Shown here: positions 12,043-26,542 of the stretch, piece after piece
How positions within the stretch are numbered: position 1 is the first letter of the stretch
Layout of the letters: the number at the start of each line of letters is the position of its first letter
DNA from: Pezizomycotina sp. ARF18
Taxonomy: Eukaryota > Ascomycota
Assembly (NCBI GenBank): GCA_002224055.1
Contig: AZLU01000004.1
Span: 62,001-126,000 of the forward strand
Length of the DNA stretch: 64,000 nt
Direction of reading: 5' to 3'
Program-made: the position numbers and the translations under genes
Notes under the pieces: model-generated
The model's database searches: none
Told to the model about the DNA's origin: nothing
The model's input: the letters and a program-made list of their open reading frames with translations, nothing else

Positions 12043-14140
12043 ATGTCGAAGAGAACGAGTGAACAGGCTTTTGCTGGTGAAGGGCACGATGTTTCGGCGG
12101 ACGACAAGCTCGGTAACGGGACTAATCAGGTATACGTACTGACTTTGCCTGAGCCTCGAAAGGTATGTAGTACTTTCATCTATGCTAGCTTATTCCAGCT
12201 GCAAACGTCTTCGGATCCATTAAAATGTATCATTTTGTCTATTACATATCGCTTTTCACGAATTGGGAGCTTACGAGTTTTCTTCCTCTCATTTTTGTAT
12301 CTCAATTGATTTCGAGCGTTATCGTCTTCGTTTGTATCAAGTGTCCTTATTCCCGTTTTGGACCTCAGCAGCCTAAATTAAAAAAAACTAACATATTACA
12401 AGCAGGACATCCACAGTTCTTAGATGAGCTGCTGGAGGAGTTCTACGGGTCAATCGATGGCACCGCACCGATCGCGGAGTATGACCTCCGTGCATTCGTC
12501 AAAGCACCGTTCCGCCGGCCCGGTCGAAGACCAAAAGTTCAAACGGGACGAGAAAAAGTTCATGAAGAAGGAGGTTAAATTGTCCCGTGCAAAGACGAGT
12601 CACTCGTTAAAGCATCCGGAAACTTTAACTCCTCCCTCATGATGGTCACGAACTATCCCACGTTCAGGACCGATAAGCCTGAGAACGGCGAGGTGAAAGA
12701 TATGAGCAACCCATGCATCCACCGGATAATGAAAAAAGGACTAACGTTACAGGCCGGCTTCATATGTGACAGCTTGCTGTTGCATGGCAACCAGGACACC
12801 GGTGGAAAGCACATGCTGCAACCTTGGAAGACCTGGTCCAAGCAACTGCTCAAACTCCACGAGGATTGAGCTGTAACCTCCTGATGGGCCCCTCCAAAGT
12901 CGTACTGTGGTTCGGAGTACAGAACAAGGAGTTCTTCGAGAAGAGGCTCACGGCGAGCAAGCTTTCCGATGATGTCTTCGTTGTGCTCAACGATGATCAA
13001 GAGAATCAAGAAGATTGTATCACCGTCCAGCACCCGGAGCGCTTGTTCTATACTTGCAAGGCGACTGACATGATGGACTACAGGTGCAACCTTGCCGTCG
13101 CATTAGTCGGTATCGTAGTTGACGGCTCCTTCAAAAGGACCTACTTCGAGCAGTCCTCGATGGATTTAGGCAAGGAACCTGACTGCGACCCGGACCAAGT
13201 TCCGAGGGACGGGCCAGTCGCCAAAAGCCCAAGAAGGCCGGAAAGGGAAGAACGGGCCGCAAAGCTAAATTCGTGGGCGACACGACCGGCTCGTTGGGGT
13301 AATCGACGCGCAAGCTCGACGAGGCACCAACGAAGGTCACGGAGCAGGAAGCCAGCCCTGTGTCCCTACTGGCAATTCACCTTCGCAAGGCTGCTAGGTA
13401 CGAGGCGGAAACTGACGCCACTTGTCCCGATGGATGTGATTCCTGGCATAAGGAAGATAATCCAAGATGGCGTGCAGGTCGAGAACGAGAAGGAACTCCG
13501 CGAAGCCTCAACCTGGGCGCAGACGTCTCCATTGCCAAAGTACTCTGGCAAAAGGTCCTGGTCGAGCCTGTAAGGAGATGGGTGCCAAACCTGGAGCTGC
13601 TACCACAATGGGCAATCGCGAAAGGAAATGGTACTCAAGCGCTATCAGAGAAATCATTCTTGCGAGACCCGAAGGAGACGACCCGCGGCAAGTGGCGACC
13701 AAGTGCCAACTTTCGGGTGTGTTGGCGGCTAAAGTTGACCTGAAGCCACGCTACACCATTACCGGTGGCGAGTACGCCGCCAAGTACAGGTCTCCTAAGT
13801 ACACTGTGAGTGCGAGGGATTGTATGGCACAAAGCCTGTCTTTGGATCACGGTCGATGGTAATGTTTCCGGATCGACGAGTGCAGTATCAATCACGAGCA
13901 TCTCGTACCGACGAGCTGCGCAAATTGGATGATAGTGCTCAGATGCTCGCCGACCTTGCACCAAAAGCGAAACTCTGCAAATCCAAACCTAAGAAAGAGC
14001 AACCGCGCGCAAAGAGACTTATCTTCAAGACCATACAAGTGTGCAACGTCCGCGGCATCAATGCGACGAGTGATGCTGGAGGAAGTCGGCTCTTTCTCTA
14101 CTTTATCGCGGACTTCCTCCCTTCACTCATTTATTGCTAG
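12043..14140 (+). CDS. Unrecognised fungal protein, multi-frame reading
   Basis: I do not recognise the family. Coding character is clear. The start MSKRTSEQAFAGEGHD follows a C/A-rich leader. A likely intron from 12163 (GTATGT) to about 12405 has an ACTAACA branch site, and the reading resumes with HPQFLDELLEEFYGS. A long open stretch about 12880-13180 includes VVLWFGVQNKEFFEKRLTAS and ERLFYTCKATDMMDYRC. Basic lysine/arginine-rich segments follow (13200-13350, 13960-14030). There are slips near 12525, 12600, 12870, 13200, 13400, 13560, 13740 and 13860, so the product cannot be written with confidence. No signal peptide or membrane segment is obvious at the N-terminus. The end is set by the last plausible frame, which closes at 14140. 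Confidence 0.5.
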
Positions 14141-17100
14141 CTCCTACTCCAAACTTTTCACTTTCTTTCACTTCTTTTATCTCACTATCAACCAAAACTT
14201 CACATCAAAAAAAAAAAAAAACTACCTCTTTTTTTCTCTCTTATACGACTTTAACTACCTATATAACTCATTTTTTTTTTTTAAAAAAAAGTATGCGCAA
14301 GAACATATCCCAGAGAGAAAGAGGTAGGAGGGCCGTGATATCTGTTCTCATTGGGTAGGACTGTCCTAATTTATAGGGTATCCCCGTCCCAATTGATGGA
14401 CGAAACGACTCTACATTCTCTGAATAATTGGGCGTCGGAAGAAGATAACCTCACAAGTACGGAGCTTAAATTGAGTCTTTGCTACCTTGGAGCTCGTGCC
14501 CATTTGGACCTTATAAGATGGAACTGGTGGCGGCGGGGTGGCACAGGGCCGGCTCAGGCAGTCGGCGTTTAACGATCCCGAATTGGTCTTCAAGGCTCTT
14601 TTTGTTCTTTGCATTTTCCTTTCTTTTTTTTCTTTTAAATGATATATAGACAGGCATCAAAGAAGCACTTGAAAGCTTCGCAGCACCTCGACAGTCTTGT
14701 ATAGTAGTGTATAGTAGAACCGGTCTCTAAACATTTCTATCCACCGCCCTCCGCATGTGAAATGACACAAAGTAACGTCGACGGCTTTCTCTTGACTAGT
14801 CGCTAGAATTTTCATGTATTGTGTGACCAATCGTCGCGAATCATCAAAATGGAGAATTGCAGGCATCATACAGAAAATATGGTTTATAGCAATAATCCCC
14901 TTTTGGGAACTTAATCGTTGAACGAAGCCAAGTTTTCTTAGATCTTCTTCCGCCCCCGCAGATTTATATGACTTCTATACTCCGTTTCGCAGCTACTAGT
15001 ACCCTAGGCCTCTTCCAGGAGGAGTCTCTTATATAATTTTAACAGCAGAGGCTATACTCTATATACCAAACTTAGGGTAGTAAACAAGCATTTTAAAGCC
15101 CCGAAGTTATATAAAATGTAAACATAATTTAGTATGTTCGGAATTCTATTAGAAACCTTCACGATCCAATTTTAACAACAAAAAACTCGGGGTTTGTAGA
15201 ATTGCTTTAGGGTTAAATTCTGTGCTGTGCCTATTTAACGTACATTTTTTAAGTAGAAAAAAAATTGAGAAGTAAAAATTAGCTGGCTATATTTAACAGA
15301 GGTGATTGACATTTAGCGCAACAAACATTTTATAACGAAAACAAACAACCAAAGAAATAAGTGAACGACAAAGTTTTATTCATACCAGTGCCGGTATTAT
15401 TAACGCGCGTTTCTCCACGTATCGTAGACATTTACCTTATACATCTAAAATTATGCACTAAGCAAAGTGATTCTACCATCAGACCGCCTGGATTAGCATA
15501 TCCACGGCTTCCTCGATATCCGTATATGAAGTGTAAATGTCCAATTGCAATAGCGCGAGCGAATGATAAACGCCAAATGGGATTACGAAGCGTCATGCCA
15601 ATGAGCTCCGCTTTATAAAGAGAAAGAAATAAAAAAATTCCTTCGACGTGGTGTGCACTACGCAGGCAGTCTCAACCCCGGGTCATAGAGAAGCCTCGTC
15701 GAATGACTTTTTCAATTCAGGAACAAAAAGGTTTTTGGTGAGTGAGGATTAAATGAACACGAGAGATGGCCACGAATATTATCCTACCACCATTCAAGAT
15801 CATACGCGTTTCGAACGTGATCGGAGGTTGTTTATAAAATACGTAGTTTCTCGAATGACCCGATAAGCCGCACCGCACGGCGGATTTGCGGATTCATATC
15901 AACACGTCTCGTCCGCCACTAGATATCAAAAGCTTTCAAAGAATTAAGGCGATCAAGTACTCGCCGAACAGCTGCGAAGCGGCCATGGTTTTATGATAAG
16001 TAAATCGGAAAGGAATTCACGCGTGGGCAAAACCTTACTGAAAACATAATAAATGCAATTGCTTGTAAGCCGCAATCATGTCTTCGGTAGGAATTACAGC
16101 GTCATCCGGCAACTACTAGAACATTCATAGAAAAGGAGAGAAAGGGAGAGAAGGGCGACTCCATAGGTAATCAAATTTGGGAGGGGCGCCGTCGCAGGTC
16201 CCGGTCCTTGGCGATAACCGCGCGAGGTATTTCTTGAAGAGTCTTCCTTCACCTATCTCTCGTCAGCGCTGCAGATGATGCCGATATGAACGTAATGAAC
16301 TAGCGAAGTCTGATAAAATTCGACGTAATGGAGAATCCCAAATAGACTCAGAATGCGAGACCAATCCTTCGCGTCATAAGACACTTGCCTATTGGGGTAT
16401 CTCCGCCATAGGGCGCTCGAGAAGCGTAAAAGAGCATGTCGGAATCGAAAAGGCACGCAGAACACACCGTCGATACGAAGCATAGTAATAACAGAGGACG
16501 GTCCGCCGTGAGCAGGTGTTCGCTCTAGAGCAGACAGCACCCTATTCGGATGTCTTCGTCGTCCGATATCCCGTTATGAAGCCGGTGCTATCCAGCAAAA
16601 TCATAAACACGCATTCTATGACAGCATCGAAGTGTTAACATGCGGTATTGGAGGAATACTCAAATTCTATTTCGCCTATTAAATAACCTGTACAAAATCA
16701 CAGAACCCTAGCTTATAGGTTTCGAATGTCTGATTAGCACTAGAAATCAATAGAAAGAGAATGCTTATCTATAGAATGTGAGATATTATTAAAAACAAAG
16801 ATAAATGTTCCAGGCGTTTATTCTTCCCAACACTCACACTGCCAGTAGATAGGGGGAGACAAATCAACTTTAATTATACGCGAGCATGTCTCCAATACTG
16901 CACAAGAGACTTTATAGTATTAGAAGCCCAGTGATCAGGTCCAAGTAGTGTCATTTGCAAACACTTCTAACAGGAAGGTCTCACGCTATCTGGGTCATAC
17001 TAACCCGTACATGCAAGCAGTTCACCAGATAACCGCAAGCCTATGGTGATGAAGCTTGCCTCGCACCTTTGGCATACACCGAAGCGTAGTCTCCTTTACT

Positions 17101-20100
17101 TGGCCTTGTATCTAGTCCTTCGTGCACGACTCATCCCGCACCGATAATGAATAGGTTGTAATAGGTCCAAGCACGCATCGTATCCTCACTAGAACCGTGA
17201 AAAAACGCCCTGATATGCCTATCGAGATCAAATTTGGGTCCATGTCCTTGAAAGCGCTCGAATCATAAGTCTAGGAGTACAGTATACAAAACCTGAGGCA
17301 ACGATTTAATTGCTATGAGAAAGCCTAGCACTTACAGGTGGTAAAACCAATTAGTTCACCTCTCGAATCGTTCGCTTCGTTTCTTACTGTATAACCTTCC
17401 TCTACTACGTTCCTTCAGATTTCCTATGATACGACACTTGAAAGCCTTGAACTGGAAGTTATCTTACACAATATATATATAAGCTTTATACTATCAGTGT
17501 CTAACGATCTCGATTTATCAGCTCAATGTTTCTGGACTTCGCGAGTATAAATGCTGGCGGTGGCTCAACAATATCTCCAGTTCGTAGTATTCCTAGATAA
17601 TACACCCACATATATACCTCCCTAATGAATATTTTTTATTTCCCTTACGTACACCACTGCGGCTACATACACACACATCCTTAATAAAATGAAATAAAAC
17701 GAATTTTTCATAATATCCACGACTCACACATTAATTGCTCAGGTAACTCAAAGAGATAATCATAGCGCAATTGTGCAGTCTAATCAAGCCGAGAATGTTA
17801 TCGCCACCAAATAATAACGCCTCAAACCCCAGGAGGTCAAGTAATAGTCTTGCTCTTCAATATCAAGGTTGAAGATGTGCATTACGATGAGGCGATAATT
17901 TATGAAGTTAACGAGCCAACCCCATAATTAACAAACCTGTTGCCCAGCCTCATTCATACGTTATTAATGCGAATCATCATCACCGCAAACATTTGGATAC
18001 TGGGTGCAGTGGCGATAACAAGTCGAGCCCAAGATGAAGCTGACTCAGAACTAGATTTTTCCGTGGATCAGAAAAGCGCCCATAAACACTCGAGCATCCG
18101 AAACTCCCGGCTATAGCAAGCATGAACTGATAGCAGCCTAATGTTCAACAAAGACGGGTTTGCATGTTTAACCTCTAACGTTAAAGGAGAGATATTGAGC
18201 TCGACATACGAACCGTACGAAGGTCCAGCATGTCATATACCCCCATTTTAATATCCGCCAGCTCACGTTAAGACTACTTGTAAAGGACAATACAAGCCGT
18301 CAGGTGGGATATTCTTCAAGAAAAACGGCGAAAGCTCAGCAATCGCTTTGTGACGCCAACTGATAAAGAGAGGATCCGGAAATTAGAAGAGGCGACGAAT
18401 TTAACTTCAGGCCGAGCTGGGATCTAATATTGGCCCGGAGTGTTATAGTAAGAGCTTTCATGGAAAACGAAGTGGTAGTGATGGGCCCCGATTCCCTCAG
18501 CCACCAGTACCAGCTGTGGCTGTTGAGGTAGGCCTTAAAAAGCTATTTGGACTTCTTCCCATGGCATATAGATAGATCATAAAAAGTCGTGGCTTTCGAA
18601 TCAGGCTATAAGAACAGGAGAGCACCAGAGACCGGATATTTCGCAAGCATCAAAGCAGATTATGATATCTCCAAAACTTTGCAAGAAACCCCGTAGGGAG
18701 CCTGACCGTACCAACGCATATCAATTATCTCAGCGTGTTCTGAGCAAACACGCTGAAACCTAGATGAAATAGACGTCAGTGCATGGTATAAAACTAACTT
18801 AGCAATCTTTCATTATATCAATGCCGTCAGACGCGATGAAAATACTAATAGCTATTCTCGAACTGAAGAAAAATATAAACCAATATATCGCGGTCGACAA
18901 GCTTAAATCCATAAGAGGATGCGCCAACCCGTATACGTTTTACTAAAGGACATAAGGGCAAGTATAAGCTTAGGGATCTATCTAAGAAAGTATAGAATGC
19001 ACGCAAGTCCCGCTTGAGACGGAATTATAGCTTCGGAACCTGATAATTCTTGTCGATCTTGAAAAGGAAAAAACAGCAACAAATTACTTGATAATTTCGG
19101 GTTGATGGGATAAAATCGCCATTTCACGCGTTTTAAATCCGGAAGGTGTCAGATTGGACGATATATAATCTACGCCAAAACCAACGTCGTGATGTCAATA
19201 ATGGAAGTTAAGGTATCATAAATGCCATTGACTTATACGTTAGTAGCAACGTGGAATCAAAGTATTTCTTGCGTGGCTGAATCCTTGAAGCAACCCAGTC
19301 GGATATGGACTTTAGTAAATATTAATATTTAAGGCAGACGAGACCACGTACATCATACACCTACAAAGTAAAACGTAGAGCGAGATTGTACAGAAAGATA
19401 AAAGAAAGTTACTCTCCACGCTAGATAAAATATTGAGAATAAACTCAGTCTTTTTGTATCGTTTACATTAAATACAGCGTTCAACGTAGACCAGCGATAC
19501 CGTGAATATGCAGCGAGTTCAACCTCCATGATAACCCTTTTTTCCCGAGTCCAAGTTAATTCTAAGCCTACCGCCAGTGTGATGTGCAACCATCGCCCTT
19601 ATAAGGAAAGATTGCGTATGGAACATAACGGAACTTCCGGCAGCACTAACAACAAATCCGCGCATCGCAGGGCGGAAGATCTGTACTTTTACGGCCCGAA
19701 GAACAAGGACCGCATAGACAAATGGAAGAGGATCACTGTTCAACGCTCTACTCCAGAAAACGAGTATCAAACATAGTTTGGTAAACATGGGGGGTTATCT
19801 ACTGGACATATCGAGCTCTACCGTCGCTATCCGCTCCAGTAGTTTCGATAACTCCTTGCAAGAACTGATGAAAACCCTTCATGAACTCGGATTAAATCAC
19901 CGAGAGCACTTTACACCATTGTGGACTTCGGAGGCTTGAATTACACTACGAAATTTGCTAAAGATACGAGCTATCTCGAGATCTTGAAGCTCATGATACA
20001 ATCCAACCCAAGTCCAGCAGCAAAACCAATCCATTCCTCGAATCAAGGTTTTAAGCAGACTTCAAGGCTCAGTATTTATATCTTTCAAGGATGGAAATTG

Positions 20101-23100
20101 ACTTACGGGACCCGCATACGTTCCCGAGAACTCGCGCAGAAGAGCCGATCATACTGACACATACCAGTCATTCGCAGCATTTGTCGAGCAAATACATGCA
20201 GCATAGAAAGAGGGAGCCTATAAGGTACAACGTATAACCATGTGTAGAATCTCTACCTTCTAAGAGCAATAGATAAAAGCACGATCGTAACACTTCCCCG
20301 CTACGTGTAGACTTCCTAAAAGGCGCCAACGACCACATAGCCACATTACAGGGAGGCTTTCAAGATAATGTTGGAAAAAGTCCCCCCATAAGGTCCTGCG
20401 AAAACTTACAACTTAGAAGTAAATTCAAATATCTAATCAGGGAAGATCATAGGCCACACAAAATACTAGCGTAACACCGAACTCTACCGCTAGAGACTGA
20501 TAATCATTGTTAAATTCAAAAGGAGAAAAAAAAAGCAGTGGCTCGATGAAAACGTTATAAGATCATGGATTTATGAGAATTTACATTGATACGAAAGCCA
20601 ACCCGGCCATAGCCTCACAAAGCCCAAAGTCGTGGCGTCACACAATGGTGTTCTAGGTGCATATCCGTAATTGCTATTGATATCGACAATGATAGCAAGA
20701 TAGAGATGTAGCCTTTTCACGTAATACTATCGACTTCACGAGGTGTCTGATATGACGAAATCGAGGGTGTGATACTTCGCGATGAAGCGAGGTCATATAA
20801 TGACAAAGAAACTTAACCTTTACTCCAGATAAAACGCCGGCAAGCTATGAGCACTGCGGGATGTATTGATAGCACCTTAAAACTTTTACTCTTCCAAGCT
20901 GAATAATATCGTTACGTACAGTCAGAGAAAGCCCTAGCCGATAACTGTTTTTCTCAAGCCAATTCTGGATCCCTCGGCGCCTCCGGCCATATGTGCCACC
21001 ATTCCTCTTACTCATCAGCGAAATTATGTGCCGAAGATAGAAAGTCTTTATAAGCATTGAAGGCATCCCCACACAATAAGAACTTGAATTTTGTTCGCCT
21101 CTTGTCCCGCCTCTAAATAATCAACTATCGTCTTAGAAACAGGTTATAGCACTCTAAGATCTGCATCAATCAATGGCCACTCGCTTCGCCTATCAAATGG
21201 TTCTGGGTGCATATGAAAATACTCGAAGCTCATCCCGTACATTTCATTCCTAACTATGGCAAACACATATCCGTATTTGGAGTCTCTAAGCACTAATAGC
21301 GGGACTGGATCGATACTATTCAACGCTGTTAATCCCAATCAACACCTATATAAACGCTGCCAAGTCGGTGAACGCGTAATGTTAGCTGTTATCGTTCAAT
21401 TTCTGCCCTTATAGAATCAACTTCTAACCGGTCACGTTACTTTAGGGGTAGGTTAACGAATATGAGGGGAATTAAATATTAGAAGAGAATGAGAAGAAGA
21501 TAAAGCCGTCTTCAAGGAGTATGGATAGTCGTATCATAGTTTCCTTGAGCAAACGCTTACGTTTTTCATACAAGAGCGGGTTCCCGGATTATACTCTTCA
21601 GTAACTCCATACTTGACGTACTGTGATGGTGAAATCTAAATATAATTATATTGAAGAATCATGTTAACATTAGTAGAACTAGATAGCCTTAATGTATGTA
21701 TATGGGGCTTGTTATTATAATAAGCATTACTATACTGGTATGGTGAACTGTTCAGAACTTTAAGCAACGGTCTCCACGAAACGTCGCGTCAGCATTAGGA
21801 CGTCAACAAATTTAAAAATAATAACAAGAATTCCAAATTATACTAAGCAATCACAGCCATCACTAATATGACTCCTTTCACGTTTCTCTTTTATCTTTAT
21901 CTTTTTTTTTCTTTTTTTTTTTTTGGCATGTAACGGCGGCCGTCTATCGGATGTGCTTACCCTAACTTTGACTATCGACGCGTGTTCGATAACGTAAGAG
22001 CAGTATTGGTATTCTCAGTTTGACTGAGATGTAAATTACGATTACCTTTGTAGTACTCTACCCCGTATTTTTTTTTTTTCTATCCGTGCATTCTATATCT
22101 CAACGTCAAAACCCTGATAATCGATCGCGACGGCCTTTTTTCTTCTACGGCTATCTTTATCGCAAATATTTTTTTTTTTTTTTTTTAAAAAAACTTCCTA
22201 CAGAAATGTATCATTGTGAGACTCCGGGGAAGAAGTATAAGAAAAAAGATAAGATGAGGCTGGCCGATGGCATTGCCGTCTCGGAAGAACGAGACCCGAG
22301 TTAAAATCGGGGTTTAACTTGGGTTATCCTAGTTTTACGACATGGCCCATGGGGATTTGGATCAAGAAAAGTCAGAGACTTCCGATTCCAATACTGGAAA
22401 AAAAAAAAAAGCTCTGCCGTTGAGACGGCCAGGGTATCCGACACTTACACGACAGTAAAAGTTTATATGAAAGAAAAATAGGCTAGCTGCATTTTATAAG
22501 TATAATAATATATGTAGTGCTTTTGTAACCTGACGATTCTTATATTATATTATAATACTAAACTTTTATTGTGATATACAATTGACGTACGATAACCCTT
22601 TAGTCAATAGATAGCTCATGTTTAAGCTACCCCATGCTAAATAAAAAGCATACAAGGGAACTGCTTTCAAAAAACAACATGCAGCTATTTTTGCGAAATT
22701 CGCGTTCTTTGTTCTGTGTTTTTGTTTTTCCTTTCCCCGCCTTGCTGGAGACGAAAAAAAGGACCGACAAAATAAATAAAAAGGAAGGTGAGATACGTTG
22801 ATAAGGCTAAAAGAGGAGTAAAATACCCGACGTGCCTATACGTAGCTAAGAAGCTTAAGTTTCAAGATAAACAAAGAGAATCGCCGATTTCGATTTTGAA
22901 GTCAAGATAATCTATCGGGGTTTTGAATTATCTATTCTGTTTTATTCAGCTGCTAGTTGTGAATAATTCCCTGTGGTATTTAAACAAAGATATTCGCAAA
23001 AATCTAGACCAGTCTTTTTAAGTCACGATGTGGGGTAGATGTGTATTCTTTGAGGGAAAGTAAAAAAAAATATCTGGGCAGTAGTATCATCAATTAAGGT

Positions 23101-24640
23101 AATAATAGGAAAGAGAGTTACAGACTTACAGTTAAGGGCTGCGCTGCACCGTTCCAATATATAAAATGCAATAAGTATTCACAAAAAAAAAAAAAAACTC
23201 CCCAATATATTAAAGCCTTATTTTTTTCTTCGTGTCGATGAAAAAGGGAAGCAAAAGTATTGGTAAGTATAGGCAAATAGGGTAGAGCGTACTGTCGACC
23301 GCGCCTTGTACAGGTGCCCACCGCCGATAGTCCATGCAGTTCCCGGGGGGCGTATTCGCCTAATGCCAGATAAGTCTAATTGTGATACAAATAACGCCAA
23401 CGCCAACGAAAAGAGGGTCTACCGTCCCTCTTTTACAGTATTTGTTTCACGGTTAAAAAACACTCCAATATTGAGTATATATATTTCCACGGCTATAGAT
23501 GTGTGGTGAGTGGGAAAAAGAGGGCATTGGACAGCTGCTTGGAGGACGGTGGATTGCGGAAGCGACCGCACAGGCACAAAAACAAACACGCGTTGAATCA
23601 AAAAACGTGACGAGCGATTTTTTATTCAAGATCATCTTGCAGCTTCGTGTAATTTCCTGTCCTATCAGAATCAATTACGCCGCCTCTTTTCGGAAGAGGA
23701 AGAGGGGTTAGAATTTTTTGTGATTCAGAGATAATATCTGTGTTCTGCTAATACGTATATCGAGGGGAACGTTAGGACGATATACAAAAGTCTTTTTTCT
23801 TTTCTTTTTGTTTCATTTTTCAGGCTAACCCACTAGCCAGTCGCCGCTGACAGAAAATCGAAATTATTTCTACTCGAGTGTCGGACTAGCTGGATTGCCA
23901 GTGTATCTTAAACCACGTGTTGACAATTTCCAACGGGCGCGCCAGGCAACGGCCTCGGTCTGCGGAGCCTGTACTGCAGCACCCTCTGAAGATGTGACAG
24001 TGACAGTGACAAAAGAGTCCAATTTCCCTCTAACAAGGCAATTTCGAGTTTCGGCAGATATTATTGATAGTCAAAAAGCATGAAAAAGGAAAACGGGCTT
24101 TGTGCAACGTTACTGTCAAAGAAATAATAATATCGCAATTTTTTTTTAAAAAAAAAAAGAATTAAAACGTTTACGCCTGTTACTATCGTTCCCTTGTGCG
24201 ATGATCTATTTAGGCATTATACAGCTTCGGCTATACACCCCCAGGTTTTCTGACGTGCGGGTGCGGGTGAATGTGTGGGTGAGTGTGTCTGGGAGTGATG
24301 ACAACACATCTATTTGCTCTATTAGTATGAATCTAGGTAGCTGCAAATATGAATGATAGCGGAAGGATAGTAAAAAAGGATAGTAGATCTCAGCAGGCTT
24401 TCGTTTATCAAGTATGTTGTGTGTCTTTGCATCCGTTCGCTTCAATATATGGAGACGTAGCAATGAAATAGGGAGAAAAGGAGGGTGTGTAACGTAGCGA
24501 CGAGATTAAAAAAAAAAAAAAAAAAAAAAACTGCCAACAAAGAAATTAAACGCCTCATGCAAAACGCCCGAATATTTTCTTTTAATATGCTCTTTTTTTG
24601 AAAACTCTTTCGTGTAATCGTCAATTTTTCCTCCTTCGTC
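14141..24640. other. 10.5-kb gene-poor region
   Basis: No gene is recognisable. It has several T/A homopolymers (near 14203, 14271-14290, 21903, 22169-22193, 23182, 24139-24158, 24508). Between about 18.3 and 20.2 kb one plus-strand frame has visibly fewer stops than its neighbours, including two stop-free stretches of about 80 codons (19528-19776 and 19921-20157), suggesting an old coding sequence of unknown kind. The antisense ORF at 16253-16540 has no recognisable motif. Confidence 0.35.
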
Positions 24641-25314
24641 CTACGCTTTATTCCCGACGACCGACTTCTTGTCTGCTGAATCCTTGGCTTTGGCCATCTC
24701 CTCGAGCTCCCTGATCCTCCTCCTGAGCATCTCGTTCTCCCTGCTCAGCATCTCCGCCTCAGTCCTGTAAAAAGTTGCCTCGTCCCTCCCGCCGAGCCCA
24801 CCACCCATCATCCACAGATCCGAAGCATCGCTATTCTGCCTGCTGTGCCTCCTCCCGTCCTCGCTGGCACCGCCGGTGCTGCTCTGCCTTATGGACCGGG
24901 AGGGTGAGACGTAGCACTTGCAGGGGGGCTCGCGGGCGGCAGGCTGTCTGCGAAGCGCTGCGTATCATGTGCAGCAGCCTGTTGACCACTCCCTCCTGCT
25001 CGCGCTCGAGCTCCTGGTGCAGCTCAGCGGTGTTCTGGCGGGCGGGGCAGCCTGACGGCGAAGAAGACAGCGAAGATGGGTGTGGTAGGCTAGGGACGGC
25101 GAGCGGGGGGCGTGAGGGGAGTGACTCTGGCGGTGGTGGGATGTTCCTGCATGGGGACAGGTTGGGAATGGTGCGGTCGCGGCGACGGGGATGGCGAGTG
25201 TCGCTGCTGGTGCTGCTGGTGCTGCTGGTGCTGCTGCTGGGTGGCAGTTTGTTGGGACTGCTTGGGGTCGGCTTGCGTAGCCGGGGCAGCACCCGAAGAC
25301 TTGGTTTCCGGCAT
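24641..25314 (-). CDS. Conserved fungal coiled-coil protein with a Gln/His-rich N-terminus
   Basis: The start is the ATG at 25312-25314, reading MPETKSSGAAPATQADPKQS and then a low-complexity QQQHQQH tract and a proline/serine-rich stretch. The middle has the helical segment ELHQELEREQEGVVNRLLHM. The C-terminal third is open from about 24910 to the TAG at 24641 and ends with a heptad-like coiled coil (TEAEMLSRENEMLRRRIREL) and a short polar tail. I know similar fungal proteins with these two helical blocks, but no function. At least two frame slips separate the three parts (near 25090 and 24900-24960). The Gln/His tract comes from a CTGGTGCTG-type repeat at 25198-25240 that may vary in length. 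It could be a leucine-zipper adaptor; there is no basic DNA-binding region, so bZIP is unlikely. Confidence 0.6.
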
Positions 25315-26496
25315 TGCTGCTTTTTGCGTCTTAATTATTGATGAGTCTTTTTTTGGTTTTTGCCGGGACACGTAACCTAAAAAAAACCGTTGCTTTTGTC
25401 TTTGAAAAGAAACGAGATTTGACCCTTCGCGTCTTTGTTTGTTTCGAGAATATCTAAACGAGAGAACGAGGGTCGAGGAAGGGAAAGAACTGATCCTTTC
25501 TCGTTGCTCGGAACCCGGGAACACGGGAGGACTGAACAGCTGGGATTTTTCAAGTCAAAAGGAGGGGGAATAACAGACCCAACAATCCGTTCCGCTCTTG
25601 CTTTTTTGACCAGGAAGTTTAATATATTCGCCGATGGCCGTAGTCCGAAACGAGCGTTGTAGATGAGAAAAGAAAAAGGATATATTGGTTGCAAATTGTA
25701 AGTAAAAGTAAGATTATCGTAATAAGTGTTAATTGGAACGACGGTTTTACAGCGGAGGGGAAATAGTGGGAAAAAAAAAATTATTACGAAAAAAAATACC
25801 TCAGTTAAAAAAAGTTTAAAGCAGATAGAGAGTCACGTGACACGGCAGCAACCGATAAGCAGCAAGACAGTAGCCATCCTTCGCAATTAGAATAGCTAAG
25901 TAAGGAGTTCAAAGAGAGACAAGACTCAAGAGGCTAAAAAGCCAAAAAGCAAAAGGACCTTGAGGACCCACTTTATTTTGATCCAAGATTTCGGTAGCGG
26001 CACGTCGGCTGTTTAAAATATGAAAACGGGTTGGGCCAATTAGAAGCGGTGTGAAGGACTTGCATGAGGGAGGTTTGGAAGGAGAGAGTGGGCTTGTTTT
26101 AATATAAAAGAAATTATTCATACAAAAGCACTAGCTAGTGATTTGCAATAATACGAAAACAAAGGCCAGCCAAAAAAAAAGTCGCGAATGAAAAAGAAAA
26201 ACCCTTAGAGGACGCCAGGGTAAGTTAATACTAAACTTTAGTTCACTGCTTAAGAGATGCAAGCCAATTCACTATTGTGGCCACGGGGAACTGGATATTC
26301 TAGATATTTCGTTTCAAGTTTCTCCCTATTCTTATTCAATTAAAAAAAAAAAAGAAAAGAGTTCATCAGTCACAAGTAGTTAGTGAATAGAAGGGCTGTC
26401 ACTCTCAAGAAAATTTTTCCAGCGTCTTTCCGAACAAGAGAATTGATTGCCGGCGATTAAGGATCTCGGAATGGATAAGAGATATCTTGCGAAATG

Positions 26497-26540
<44 letters not shown>
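26497..26540. repeat. T14-A30 homopolymer junction
   Basis: Fourteen T are followed directly by thirty A. It is the longest of several T(n)A(n) junctions in the window. Confidence 0.9.

Positions 26541-26542
<2 letters not shown>

Noticed and set aside
25090-25292. Overlapping plus-strand ORFs opposite the coiled-coil gene.
   Set aside because: They are shadows of the CTG/CAG-type repeat and GC-rich coding strand; the minus reading gives the coherent coiled-coil protein.
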